Origin: Adiantum capillus-veneris
Lineage: Eukaryota; Streptophyta; Polypodiopsida; Polypodiales; Pteridaceae
Length of the DNA stretch: 64,000 nucleotides
Direction: 5' to 3'
Assembly (NCBI GenBank): GCA_014529385.2
Contig: CM043944.1
Span: forward strand, 172,238,740-172,302,739
Each line of letters opens with the position of its first letter. The first letter of the stretch is position 1. Below are positions 44,423 through 54,640 of this stretch, piece after piece. A program made the translations under genes and the position numbers. A model generated the notes under the pieces. It did not search any database, was not told where the DNA came from, and saw only the letters and a program-made list of their open reading frames with translations.

Positions 44423-45544
44423 CAAGTGAGCTCTCATGGCCTCCTTATATAGGGAAGGAGGGAAGGTTTTAGCAATATTTCTAATTGAGGTGAGTGTCCC
44501 ACTCTGGTGACTAGGAAAATGGGGTGCATGTGACTGTGGACCCCATCTTGTCTCCTCATTATTTAAAATACCAGAGTCAATAGAGAGAGAAGAAGAGAAA
44601 ATGTGGGTAGGATGTAGAGGATAGGAGATATTTACAATAGTCTAGCTTTGGCTAGACATAAGCTTATTAGGGAGAGAAGAGAGAGGTAAGAAAATTATAA
44701 GAGAGGTTGTCGAAGGTGGATAATTGTTGATGAGGATGGATCCTCCAAAAATGGTGATAGAATCACTCTAGACTTGCCAAGACCTCATTAAAAGAGCCTT
44801 GTCTCTTGTAATCATGCTTGAAGACTTGTAGAACCATAGCCATTCTAGAGGGAAGAAAACTAGGGATGGCCTGTGTCACCATTACATGAGAAAACAAGGG
44901 TCCACTACAAAAATCATAGCACCGCGTTCATAACTCCAAAAATTCTGAAAACATTTGAGCTAAAAGTTGAGATCACGAGCTACATCTTTCATGTTGAACG
45001 CTCCTTCAGATTCGGGGTTCTTCTTTACTTAAAAATTTCAGCCAAATAATGTATTATTTGTGGCTGCAAAAGTCTTTTGGTGGTCCCCTTTGAGTGGACT
45101 TCTCTCTTGCCTTCAAGTGTAAGCTCCTTCATGTGTATGAAAACATGACCTAGAGTTTTGAAAAGATTGGAAATCATCTAGATGGAGGTATTATTGAAAT
45201 TTGAAAGTGGGGTTGAGGTTTGAAAATGAAAACTAATGAATAAAATATTTGGTAGGGTGGAATAATATACATACATGAAAAATATATTAGAAAATACTAA
45301 AATATATAATGTAATTTAGAATATATATATTTAATATTTAAGGTCAAAAGAGACATCAACAAAGAAAGCTTACTTATTTATGCTACATCGTGATTGATTA
45401 GCATAAGTCTTATTTATTTAATAAAGGCTGAAACGTTTGTGAAAAAGGAAGAAAAAAATCAAAAGTAACTTATATAATAGGAAATATTTTGGTAAAAGGG
45501 CAAAAATATATGGGGGGTTCCCATGCATGGAAAAGCTTGCCTCA
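43588..45544 (-). repeat. 5' LTR of the young Tat element
   Basis: 1957 bp, 10 bp longer than the other LTR because of a longer GT run (about 44,381-44,420). Minus-strand TATATAA box at 44,445-44,451. Confidence 0.95.
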
Positions 45545-46736
45545 GTGTCATAGACACACAAATACTCATGTATATGAATCTCTAGATGAGAAAGACAAAT
45601 ACTTGTAAGAGAAGCCTAACAGCAACAACATTGTCTCTATTTGTAATTATTTTTATGAGGCTGGATTCCTCTATAAATGCAATATAAATATTTCTTTTTG
45701 TTAAATGATGTCGCACTGAGTGAGAGTATTTTATTTAGATTACTGGAGTTTCATACAGATTTGAGAAATATTGTTGATTTTTTTGGATATTCTGATTTGC
45801 CTGTAAGATGTTTGAAGTTTCAAGTCTTAATCATTCCACCATGAAGAAATTCATGGAATATTTTGATTTCAGTTTAATCACTAATGATTATTCTTATTAA
45901 GTGGATCATAACCTTTGTCAAGATGTCCTTATTTGGGGATGTTGAATATATATCAATAGAAACATTTCAAAAGTTGAGAAAGCTAAATTCTTGCTTTCCA
46001 AAATGTTATTGTTTCCATACTATGCCTATGCCAAGCTTGACTTAGAGAAATGACAACTTGAGATGGAGGTGTAGATATATAGGGGTGACTTATTATTGAT
46101 TCTTTTTTCATCATATATATTATAAAGCCTTTGAGTTTCCACCTTTTTGAGTAGTGTTGACAAGTTTTTGGTATCAAACCTTCTTAAATATCCCTATTCA
46201 TTCGCTATTGGTAGCTATTTATTTGGTATTGCTAAAGATCATACCAATATCTATCACCTTGTGAACTTAATTGTTGAATTGCGGATTTGATTTTTACTAT
46301 GTAGCTCATTTGGATAGAGAAAGTGTAAACATAAATTATAGATACATGCATTGTTAACATAGAAGATATGTATCACTCGAACCTATATAACTGCTAATCA
46401 AGAAACCTTTGGTCAGATACTATAACAATAGGGGTCACATGTGGTTTTAAATACCAAAGAAATGGCTTAACCAAAACATTCCCAAGAACACGAGGTGAAC
46501 ACAAGGAAGTAAAAATTGGCTCCTTGTTTGGTTGATTTCTAGTGCTAAATGTTCTGAGTGCACAAAATTTGTGAAGCCTTTGACCTTGGGAGTTCACTAA
46601 AGTATATGTAACATAGCACATGTGTTCAACAAAAGGGAATTTATATTCTTGTAAAGTTACAGAAACATGTGTAGGTAAGGCCTATAAGAGCTACTTTCAA
46701 TCCATTGTGGTGAACGCACATGATATAGGAAAATTT
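45545..46736. other. Right arm of the 16-kb block, no gene
   Basis: AT-rich. No frame has recognisable content. This would be continuous with 34,450-34,987 before the Tat element inserted. Confidence 0.4.
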
Positions 46737-47470
46737 GACATAGTGAATACTCCGGACATCAAACACTACAACTCTATCTCATGGCCATACATTAAAACAA
46801 AGCCCCTATTTGTCATTTTGAAGCCCCAGGGACCCTCAACAAGAGGGACCACAACGGAGCGTAGAATGCCCATCCAGGCACAAATAGGGACCAAGATATT
46901 TCCAAGAACAGGGGATGGACACAAGGAAGTAGAAAATGGTTGATAAGCATGATACAAGGTTTAGGTATCTGCCATTTGGGGAGGGGAGGGGTTCCTATGA
47001 ACACATTAAACTGTCCAGTTCTATCTCATGGCCATGCATTAAAAAAAGCTTGTACTTGTCATTTTAGGGGCCCAGGGACCCTCAACAAGAGGGGCCACAA
47101 GGGCGCGCAAACTGGCCATCCAAAAATTTTGGATGGCCAGTTTGCGCGCCCTTGTGGCCCCTCTTGTTGAGGGTCCCTGGGTCCCTAAAATGACAAGTAC
47201 AAGCTTTTTGTTAATGCATGGCATGATACAATGTTTAGCTATTTGCCATTTGGGGGGGGGGGGGGGGGGGGGAGTTTGCTATGAATACATTAATTTGCCT
47301 AATTCTATCTCATGGCCATGCATAAAAAAAAGCCTATACTTGTCATTTTAGGGCCCCAAGGACAATTTTGGATGGCCGATTTGCGCGCCCTTGTGGCCCC
47401 TCATGTTGAGGGTCCCTGGGGACCTAAAATGACAAGTACAAGATTTGTTTTTATGCATGGTCATAATTCA
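46737..47470. repeat. Tandem units (~270-285 bp) with foldback
   Basis: Three units can be aligned by CTATCTCATGGCCATGCATT (46,779, 47,021 and 47,304) and by TTTGCCATTTGGGG (about 46,970 and 47,244). In unit 2 lies a near-perfect foldback of about 190 bp (47,032-47,221): arms of about 95 bp start CCATGCATT and include CTTGTACTTGTCATTTTAGG, with the centre CCAAAAATTTTGG at about 47,120-47,132. Unit 3 (47,335-47,440) has most of the left arm deleted. A G run of about 19 lies at 47,253-47,271. Confidence 0.9.
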
Positions 47471-49189
47471 AGTGGTCAATTGGATCCGAATCTGTTTTAT
47501 GCAGTTTTCAAGAGCTTCTAGTGTTCAATTGGCTCCGAATCTGTCTGGGCTTGTCTCACATAAATTTTTTCATCTTGTCGCACTCTTCGACCATCGTGTG
47601 ATGCAAAAAAATCATATCCCACTCGGATTTTCCAAAAATCAACGTGCAAGTTGGCAATTTCTTTAAAAATGATGTAAAATAGACATTTCTTACTTTTTCC
47701 TTAATCTACGGGCTGGAATGGGCATTAAAACCATGGAATCTAAAAATACTCAGAGAACCAATGTTTTTTATTGTGTTAAGGACTGCATTTCCTACATACA
47801 AAACTTTCTCAAAATCTCACCCTAATACCTTCAAAAGTGGCTTCCAAGGAGTGCCCTCGATCAAAAATTGAAACTGAAGGAAAACAATCATAATGAACTC
47901 CTAGAGTGTGTACAAACTTTAAAATAACCAAAATTTTCTTTTAAAAAAAGTTATTGCTAAAAATTTGAAAATAGACCACCCTTGGACTTCCCACAATGAT
48001 AGAAATCAAAAGGTTCAAGGAGAGGTCTGGTGTCACAAGTGCATGGTAGGAATCTAATCGAGGCTTATTCCGTCAAGATCTCTTATACTTTATTATGTCT
48101 TCTCATGTACAATCTTACCAAACAAAAACAAACTTACACTTTAAATGACTACAAATTTTATTTAACTTATCAAACAATCTAAAATATTGGAGACCTAGAG
48201 TGCTCTTACACATCAACAAACAAAAAAGTCCAAATTTCTTCTCATTAACTTTGATAAAAATACATCTGTGAACACTTTCCAAGGAGTAGTGCGGTCATAG
48301 TTCTTACATCCATTCCATGACATGGAATGCTCCTGGGGTGACCTATCACATAAACATATCTTTCGTAGGAGTGCCCTCATGTTAGGAAAGAGTGTATTGC
48401 TGCTGATGAAAAGTTTTTGCATTGTCCTACTAGGGATCTCTTCATGTCAGCATAATGATTTTTGGTGTATTGGGAGCCACATTGCCGCTGAGGAGAGCTT
48501 TGTGCCACCGTAAAAGCTTCATGTTATGCCAGTTCCTTGAGCCATTCTTGCAAACAACGCCACTCAACTAGCATAGCAAGAGGTCACCTTGTATCAAAAA
48601 CGTGTATGAATTCAACATTTGCAAGCTATATAATGAAGACACTTGTTAAGTATATGTTGTACAAATTTGCAAGTATTTCTATCTAGTTGGGAATAAACAA
48701 TACAAAAATATACATTAGGATGAGACTACCACCCCTAATAAGCATGGATTTGAAGCACCTACCTACAAGATGTAACAAAGAAGACTGTTTTAGAGGAAAA
48801 GTGGTGACACTTGGCCTCTCTAACCTGCAGCCTTTCACTATTTGTGCATAAAAGCAACCTTTGTTCCAAGCACTACAAAACAAGTAGAGGCAACACCTTA
48901 GACTTCAAAGTTTATGATAAGAAGAACACAATCAAAAGTAAGAAGTATATTGTTACCTTGCATAAAGGGGTGTTTTATTCAAATATGTGATGGTATTGGC
49001 AAGATATTGAAGAATCGTCAACATTCATCTCACCGATGGTACGACGTTCCTGGGATGACCTCTGCTCACCCTCACGTGCGGCCTTCGGTGCAAACATTGC
49101 GAACAAGAAAATATGTATGCATACGATTTTTGATGTCCTTGAGCACCATGGTAGTTGTTGCATGAGGAAGCAAAGGATGAAAATAGAGA
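47471..49189. other. No gene seen
   Basis: Unassigned sequence of the 16-kb block. Weak short frames only; no domain recognised. Confidence 0.4.
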
Positions 49190-49236
49190 GGGGAGAGGGA
49201 GAGAGAGGAACATGGTAGAAGACAAGGGGGTAGTGG

Positions 49237-49277
<41 letters not shown>

Positions 49278-49445
49278 GAAGGAGGAGAGAAGGGGGCAGG
49301 GAGGGAGAGGGAGGAACATGGGAGGAGAGAAGGGGACATTGGGGGAGAGGGAGAGAGGGGAGGAGGAGGAGAGAAGGGGGAGGGAGGGAGAGGAGAGGGA
49401 GAAAGGAGGAAGGAGGAAGAGAGGAGAAAGGTTTTTTTTTGGGGG
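49190..49445 (+). repeat. Purine-rich tract with GA microsatellite
   Basis: AG-rich over about 250 bp, with a pure GA run at about 49,241-49,272, followed by AGGAGG/GAGAGG mixtures. The frames through it (Glu/Arg/Gly-rich) are composition artefacts. Confidence 0.9.
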
Positions 49446-49787
49446 GGAGTTTTTTTTGAAAAATTGGACTTTTAGTGCTTGTAAGTTTAAAAAAATGTCA
49501 AAAAATACTTTTTTGATATGGATATATGTTGGGGGGGAGTTTTAAGTCAAAAATAAGTAAAAATAATAATTTTTTTTAAAGTCAAATTTTGGCTCTTAGT
49601 GATCTACGTTTTTGATGATGTGGCCACACCTCTTTACTCCCTTCACTTTCAAAAAGCTAGAGAGAGAAGGTGACCTCCTAGGTCGACATCCTACATGTAT
49701 CTAAAAAAAAGGTTAGAAAAGCCTACTCAAAACTAGCTTCTTGAATGCCCTTGTCCCCTTAACCCTACACACCATTAGCCTTAATCC

Positions 49788-50540
49788 CTAAAAATTAGGA
49801 TTCCTTACAAGGCCCATGCAAGGTTCACATTTCTCCTAATGGAACAAGAGTACTATGAAGGTAACAGACAGATATGGGTGCCAAAACTGCAGGTTAGGGC
49901 ATATGAAGTAACTTTGAGTCCCTCCCAAGAAAGAAGACCCACAAGGTATGAACCTCGACAATATTCTAGGATACCTAAGAAGCAGGTATACAACAAAACA
50001 ACATTGAAAGATGCTAAAGTCAACCACAACTCTCAAGAGGATACAGACCAAAGACGGATCTCAAAGGATCTTCCTCTCAGACAAGGATTCTACACAGGTT
50101 ATACAAAGATTTGGTTACTAGTCAACCGCAAGCTAGCTGCAACTACACCAGCCCTGCATGAAGATCTAAAAAACTCAACAAGACCTAGAGTAAGGCAAAG
50201 TCAACAAAGGAGTTACAAATGTCATCAAGAGATTTGGATTCCTAAGTCTTACAATGCTCCTAAGCAAAAGCCAAATGCCGACAGTGAACAAAGGCCTACA
50301 ACAACATCAAAGACTCCTATCAACCGGCCGGCCTATTTGGAAAATCAAAAAGATAATGGAGTCTTCACATTCAAATAAGGACGACCCAACCAGCGCGAAT
50401 GCACATTCAAAAATGATAAAACAAATATGGCAAAAGAAACATTCAATGCCAACTTGGTCCTTCACTGATCCTGTTTTTGAGGATTCAAGCTTACTTTTAC
50501 CTGAAGAAATTTTTGTAGTAAGGAAAAGAATGTAAAAAAG
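49788..50540 (+). CDS. Unknown ORF of the 26-kb element after the insertion
   Basis: The frame is open from about 49,785 through an ATG at 49,839 to 50,378 (at least 179 codons), with a further 93-codon frame to 50,535. It has a repeated motif around RQIWVPKLQV, YTKIWLLVNRK and QEIWIPKSYNAPK, and is very Arg/Gln/Lys/Tyr-rich. The sequence upstream of the inserted block (about 33,480-33,630) has a similar VKQVFVPSCLIEV and DPIWIKDGK, so the two may be halves of one protein. Probably the basic C-terminal part of Gag. Family unknown. Confidence 0.45.
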
Positions 50541-51490
50541 TCGTCGGGGTGCCAAAAACACTCTTTGTCATAGTCAGAGTCGGGCTGCTGATCCATAAAA
50601 TGAGCAAAGCATTAGTCCCAAAGCTTCAAGTTGTAATAAACTATGTGCTAAGAGTCATAGTTATTAGGTTTACGCTTAAGCTAGAAGAGTTGAGCATATC
50701 TAAGTCATGTCGCTCATGCAGGATGAGATGAGCATAAGAGTCAAAGTCTATTAACTTACAATTGGTGGAGTGTTGTAGAGTCCAACACTCACGCACAATG
50801 CATAGTAAGATGAGAGCACATATCCTCGTCAAAAAAACATTGTTAAAGGGGTGCCAGCTTGCAAAGCCATGTCATATGCTTTTATAGCTACACCATCTTT
50901 TTGAAGAACCCCTCAAAATCCTTCTTGCACAGCATATTGTTTTCCATGCATTTCAGTTAAGCATAAATAGGATGTCCACCATTGGACATGTGCACTAGAC
51001 ACTCTTTTTGGCTTCCACCTATGCACCTTGAGTGGACTACAACAAGAAACAAATGTTCCATCATGCTACGCTTTCATATTTGGTTCCTCTTTATTTCCAT
51101 ATCTATCAGGACATAATCCCTTGAGTACTTTATTAATATTCTCCATGCTAATAAGTACTCCAATAATGCACGTATCCCAAAGGCACTTTTTTCCACTGGG
51201 TTTTTTCCCTTTGGTCATCCAGGTATTAGACCCTAATTTAGAACCTCATCAATCTATTTCCCTTGTACATACTTTTCATCAATAAACAACAGCCTCATCA
51301 TTATGCTATTACAATGGACAAGTACAACATCATCTCTCAAAATCAACTATTCAGACCAATGAAGATGTTGCAGCAAATTGAACCTCATCAACAAATCCAG
51401 TGACAAAATAAAGATCAGCCCATCAACAACCAATCAAAACCTTGCACAGCCTCCACGGAAACCTTTGAACAGTGTCCAAGAACGAGCACT
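50541..51490 (+). other. 3' untranslated part of the 26-kb element
   Basis: No RT, RNase H or integrase text on either strand. The 85-codon frame at 51,028-51,285 has no recognisable motif. Ends in the polypurine tract. Confidence 0.5.
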
Positions 51491-51508
51491 AAAATTGGAA
51501 GGGGGGAA
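51491..51508 (+). promoter_or_regulatory. Polypurine tract of the 26-kb element
   Basis: AAAATTGGAAGGGGGGAA directly precedes the 3' LTR start TGTTAACTG. Confidence 0.92.
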
Positions 51509-52521
51509 TGTTAACTGAGTCAATGTCAATTAACAGAAGCTGCTAAAGACCAAAGACCTATAGATGCACATCGAAGATCAAAGTGAAGAAGCAGTAAAGA
51601 TTGGAGTTACACATTTAGCACACATTTTCTCAAAATGGTCATGTATTGTAAATTCCCAATTTATTTCAAGCCATTGTAATATTTTGATGTGTTACGGGCT
51701 CAATAAGAGTTCCAAGATGTAAAGCATAGGTCACTTAGTGTACCTAGGTTGCAAATACAATAAGTGTGGAGCCTCAAAGGTCTTCGACGCTGGACATTAC
51801 ACATTTTAGACCTTGGCTAAGGTATAAAAGCCAACTTTGCAAAGTTTTGATTAAGTTTTTGGATAAGAAATACACAGTGTGAGCTAATGGCTCTCACTCC
51901 TCTCCTTCTCGTGCTTCCTACTCCCTCCCCGGTTGTCACATTGCAAATGCGTTTGTTGCATTGCAACCGCAGGTAAGAGCTCTCCGCATTGATGTAAGTA
52001 GTTTACAGTATTTTGTAGCTTTTGGCATGTCCGACTCGCGGCCTAATCTCATCATAGCTAGGATTTATACTTTCAAATAAAAAAATAAGCATATGCGGGG
52101 TATTGGGGCATCATTGTTAAGCATATAGATGCATTCTAGGTCAAAAACAACTAGGTCAAAAATCCACTACTGTTAATAACCTTGATTTTGGAACTTGACC
52201 TAAAGTGGGGTTTGAGACCATAAGCATGTGGGCTTAGGTCTTATAAACTTGTCCTAGAAGTTTCGTTACGTTTGGATGTCATTTGATGCTGTAATGGATG
52301 TGATTTGTTTGTCGATGAGCGATTGGCTTTTGGTGATTTCAGTCACTTGAGTGTAGCCTGAGTTAGATGCGAGTTGTTAGTGGTTTTCCGAGAGATTGAC
52401 AACCTCTTGTAGCCTCTATGCACTAGTCAAGTCAGCTTCGTCCCATGGTTTGACAAATTAATCGTGGTTCTCGCTAATACTGCAAAAATATAGGATGGTG
52501 AGGTTAGACATGCATCCCACA
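51509..52521 (+). repeat. 3' LTR of the 26-kb element
   Basis: 1013 bp, TGTTAACTG... to ...CATCCCACA, TATAAAA at 51,823-51,829. Followed by AGCCA (52,522-52,526), the target duplication of the left flank. Confidence 0.95.
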
Positions 52522-52559
52522 AGCCACTCATTAATAGGAAACTGTACTACCATAGTTGT

Positions 52560-52957
52560 TGAGAAAATTGATGGAATGTCCAGGTTATTGTTTTTTTAGA
52601 GCACCAAGCCACACACTAACGAACGTCCTTGTTTTTTTTTTGTGTAAAAATACACCTATTTTGAGAGTTTACTGCTCTCAATTGATTGTAGATTTCACAA
52701 TTCTTACAATTTTTCCTGAAGAATATGGGTCTTGTAAATATGTTCAATGGAGAGTTTTCTAAATGGATCTATGAAGTTTTTCTTATGTTGAAATGGAGGG
52801 AGAGAGTGCAGGTAGACAAGAAGAGAGGGAGGAGACACCATCATATAGAAACCCCAAAGTGTATGGAGAGCACATATTGAGTACATATATATAGTGGGAA
52901 ATCCTAGCTATATATATCATAGGGGTTGGTATATATAGCTCCAACACCCCCCACTCA
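52560..52957 (-). repeat. copia LTR (minus strand) with polypurine tract
   Basis: On the minus strand TTTGAGTGGGGGG (52,947-52,959) is followed by TGTTGGAGCTATATATACC, the same arrangement as at 3579-3605. The text before the tract (GGGTTTCTCCC ... ATCCACAG) also matches the 3' end of the first copia element. The LTR continues left for perhaps 390 bp to about 52,560. The left end is not certain. Internal coding sequence to the right is not recognisable. Confidence 0.6.
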
Positions 52958-53470
52958 AATAGGAGTCCCTAACTGTGGATGGAAACATCGTTGGGGGTAC
53001 AAGGGAGAAACCCAAAGCACCATATACATGCAAGAGCTCTTTCAAAATTCATTTTTCAAGAGCTACATCACTCGTAATATACAATGTGTGCTTTCAAGCA
53101 TTTGTGGAAGTTCAGTAACCCTATATATATGAATTGATGCAAATTCTTCAAGATCTTTGAGCAGCTTCCATATCTTTGAGCCGCTTCAATATCTTTGAGC
53201 TCATGTACACATTGCTTGACATAACTTTTATCCTGTAAACAATATCAACTCAAGAAACATATCGATACATGAAGGTTAGAAATAACCACATCACATTGTC
53301 CTTGGAGACAGTCATGACGTCGCTCTAGAGATGAACTAAAAACAAACAGAATGCTGATGCAATTACATGTGTAGAAAACATAGCAACAAATGTAGTATCA
53401 ATGTAATCACATGTGCACACATATATACAAAGCCGTCATGTAATAAACACATTGGGGATCCCAAGATCTC
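52958..53470 (-). other. Possible 3' end of a minus-strand copia element
   Basis: Directly inside the polypurine tract. Only the short conserved pre-tract motif is recognisable. No RNase H text seen on the minus strand. Confidence 0.3.
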
Positions 53471-53479
53471 AATTAGAAG

Positions 53480-53850
53480 CTGTCATCATCATGGCTTTAC
53501 GTACCATGGCATCCTGTGTTCACCATGGCATTATAAACGCTTAGAAAAACTTTGGCATAGCAATCATCATGGATTTACGTACCATGGAATTAGAGACGTT
53601 TAGAAAAACTTTGAATTAGGAATAATCATCATGGATTTATGTAACATGGCATCAAAGACGCTTTCAACAAATAAAACATTTGAAATAGCAATAATCATCA
53701 TGGGTTTACGTACCATGGCATTATGGTTCTCACCATGGCATTTAAGTTGTTTTCAAGAATCAATTAAAATAACAAGTAAAAGAAAAGCAATCATCATCAT
53801 GGTTTTACGTCCCATGGCATCATGGTACTCATCATGGTAGTCACAAAGTC
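53480..53850 (+). repeat. Degenerate tandem repeat around ATCATCATGGATTTACGTAC
   Basis: Five or six copies of a unit containing ATCATCATGG-TTTACGTACCATGG, spaced about 55-100 bp (near 53,488, 53,566, 53,626, 53,696 and 53,793). Each copy contains an ATG-rich CCATGG. No coding role evident. Confidence 0.75.
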
Positions 53851-54640
53851 ATTCTACCATTTTCTAAACATCTTTGACCACTGCCAAAAATAGTAGCCCG
53901 TCACATAATAATCAATTATAAATAGATGACTCCATGGAGCAGTTGATTCATAAGGCAACCCTCTTAGACAAATAAACAGTCATCTTTGATTAGCTTATAT
54001 AAATATTCGCAACCTCTTAGAAGATAAATATACAGTCACTTAGGATCGGCTCTTATCCATAGCTGGAGAAAATAACAAAAACTTGAGACTCTCACTTTTT
54101 TGGTCAAAAAATGAATATTTTGCACAAAAACTTGTGAAAAACTCTCTACATTGCTCATATCATCAATAATCTACCATCAATGAGGTTTAACAAGTTTTGA
54201 CGCTTTTGATATTTTCTTAAGAAATTTTGCATAACATCTTGAAATTATAAGTGCAATGAGCAGTATGTCTGAGAGTCAAACCATAGTTATCTAGATATCG
54301 AGTTCAGTATAGGGTCTTGGAGTACATAGAGCTCTGATAAGCTTGACAATAAAAATGAAATTATTAAACTAATATTTTTGAGCCTATTCTTGGAATTGAA
54401 AGCGAACGCTTCAATGACACAATGGAAAAATTTCTATGCAATTTATTGTTGTATTTGTCTATAAAAGCCACACTTTTGATGCTCCACTTTCTGCCTCATA
54501 GGGACACAGAGTTCACGTTGCTTGGTTGTCCATGGAAAATTAGTTTGCTACTCGCATAAATCACAGACTGCTCGCAGACTTACTACAGTGCAGGTAGGCT
54601 TAGCTTAAGAAAACAAAATCAAGCTGTCCATTTACGTTCA
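53851..54640. other. LTR-like sequence, no gene
   Basis: TCTATAAAAGCCACAC at about 54,460 resembles the TATA region of the 26-kb element's LTR (GGTATAAAAGCC), and CAGTGCAGGTAGGC near 54,590 resembles GCAGGTAAGAG. This may be the LTR of a relative, but I cannot set its ends. Confidence 0.3.

Larger units (their letters stand above)
34988..45544 (-). mobile_element. Young Ty3/gypsy element, Tat lineage, minus strand
   Basis: Full-length element of 10.6 kb: LTRs 34,988-36,934 and 43,588-45,544, and between them on the minus strand an extra ORF, gag, protease, RT, RNase H, a second (archaeal-type) RNase H and integrase. The dual RNase H, the IN core 'STPYYPQCNGLVEK' and the primer site resembling TTTGG-G-C-CCACTG-GGA point to the Tat clade. 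I count about 16 substitutions plus a GT-repeat length difference between LTRs, i.e. under 1%. Flanking bases AGTGC and GTGTC do not match as a 5-bp duplication (a one-base loss in GTGTC would explain it). All coding parts carry stops, so it is not autonomous as read. Confidence 0.95.
33641..49787. mobile_element. ~16-kb block inserted in the Gag-like region, imperfect inverted ends
   Basis: The coding text of the host element stops near 33,630 and resumes near 49,788. At the edges GGGATTAAGGTTAAT (33,641-33,655) and the reverse complement of ATTAGCCTTAATCCC (49,773-49,787) match at 14 of 15 positions. Further inward both sides have GGGGACAAGG and, further still, G-rich then T-rich tracts in mirrored order. 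The left side continues outward with GGGGCCCTTT, reminiscent of plant DNA transposon ends, but the right side does not. No clear target duplication. Probably a large DNA transposon, in which the gypsy element at 34,988-45,544 later landed. Confidence 0.4.
26409..52521 (+). mobile_element. 26-kb LTR retrotransposon locus (RT-less, with nested insertions)
   Basis: Two directly repeated LTRs (26,409-27,414 and 51,509-52,521) both begin TGTTAA and end CCCACA. They are flanked by a perfect 5-bp target duplication AGCCA (26,404-26,408 and 52,522-52,526), so they belong to a single insertion. A primer-binding site follows the left LTR, and a polypurine tract (AAAATTGGAAGGGGGGAA) precedes the right one. 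Inside are a 2.7-kb leader with palindromes, a Gag-like region (30.1-33.5 kb), a 16-kb foreign block, and a final ORF region (49.8-50.5 kb). I find no RT, RNase H or integrase belonging to this element, so it looks non-autonomous (Gag-only type). The LTRs differ by several percent by eye. Confidence 0.92.

Noticed and set aside
47039-47521. ORFs such as 'VAPLVEGPWAPKMTS' on both strands
   Set aside because: Both strands give the same peptide because of the palindrome. No independent evidence of coding.
49155-49545. Glu/Arg/Gly-rich plus-strand ORFs and Ser/Leu-rich minus-strand ORFs
   Set aside because: Product of the GA microsatellite and purine tract.
26409-52521. Reading the Tat gypsy pol as the missing pol of the 26-kb element
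   Set aside because: That pol lies between its own pair of LTRs, on the opposite strand, with its own primer site and polypurine tract.
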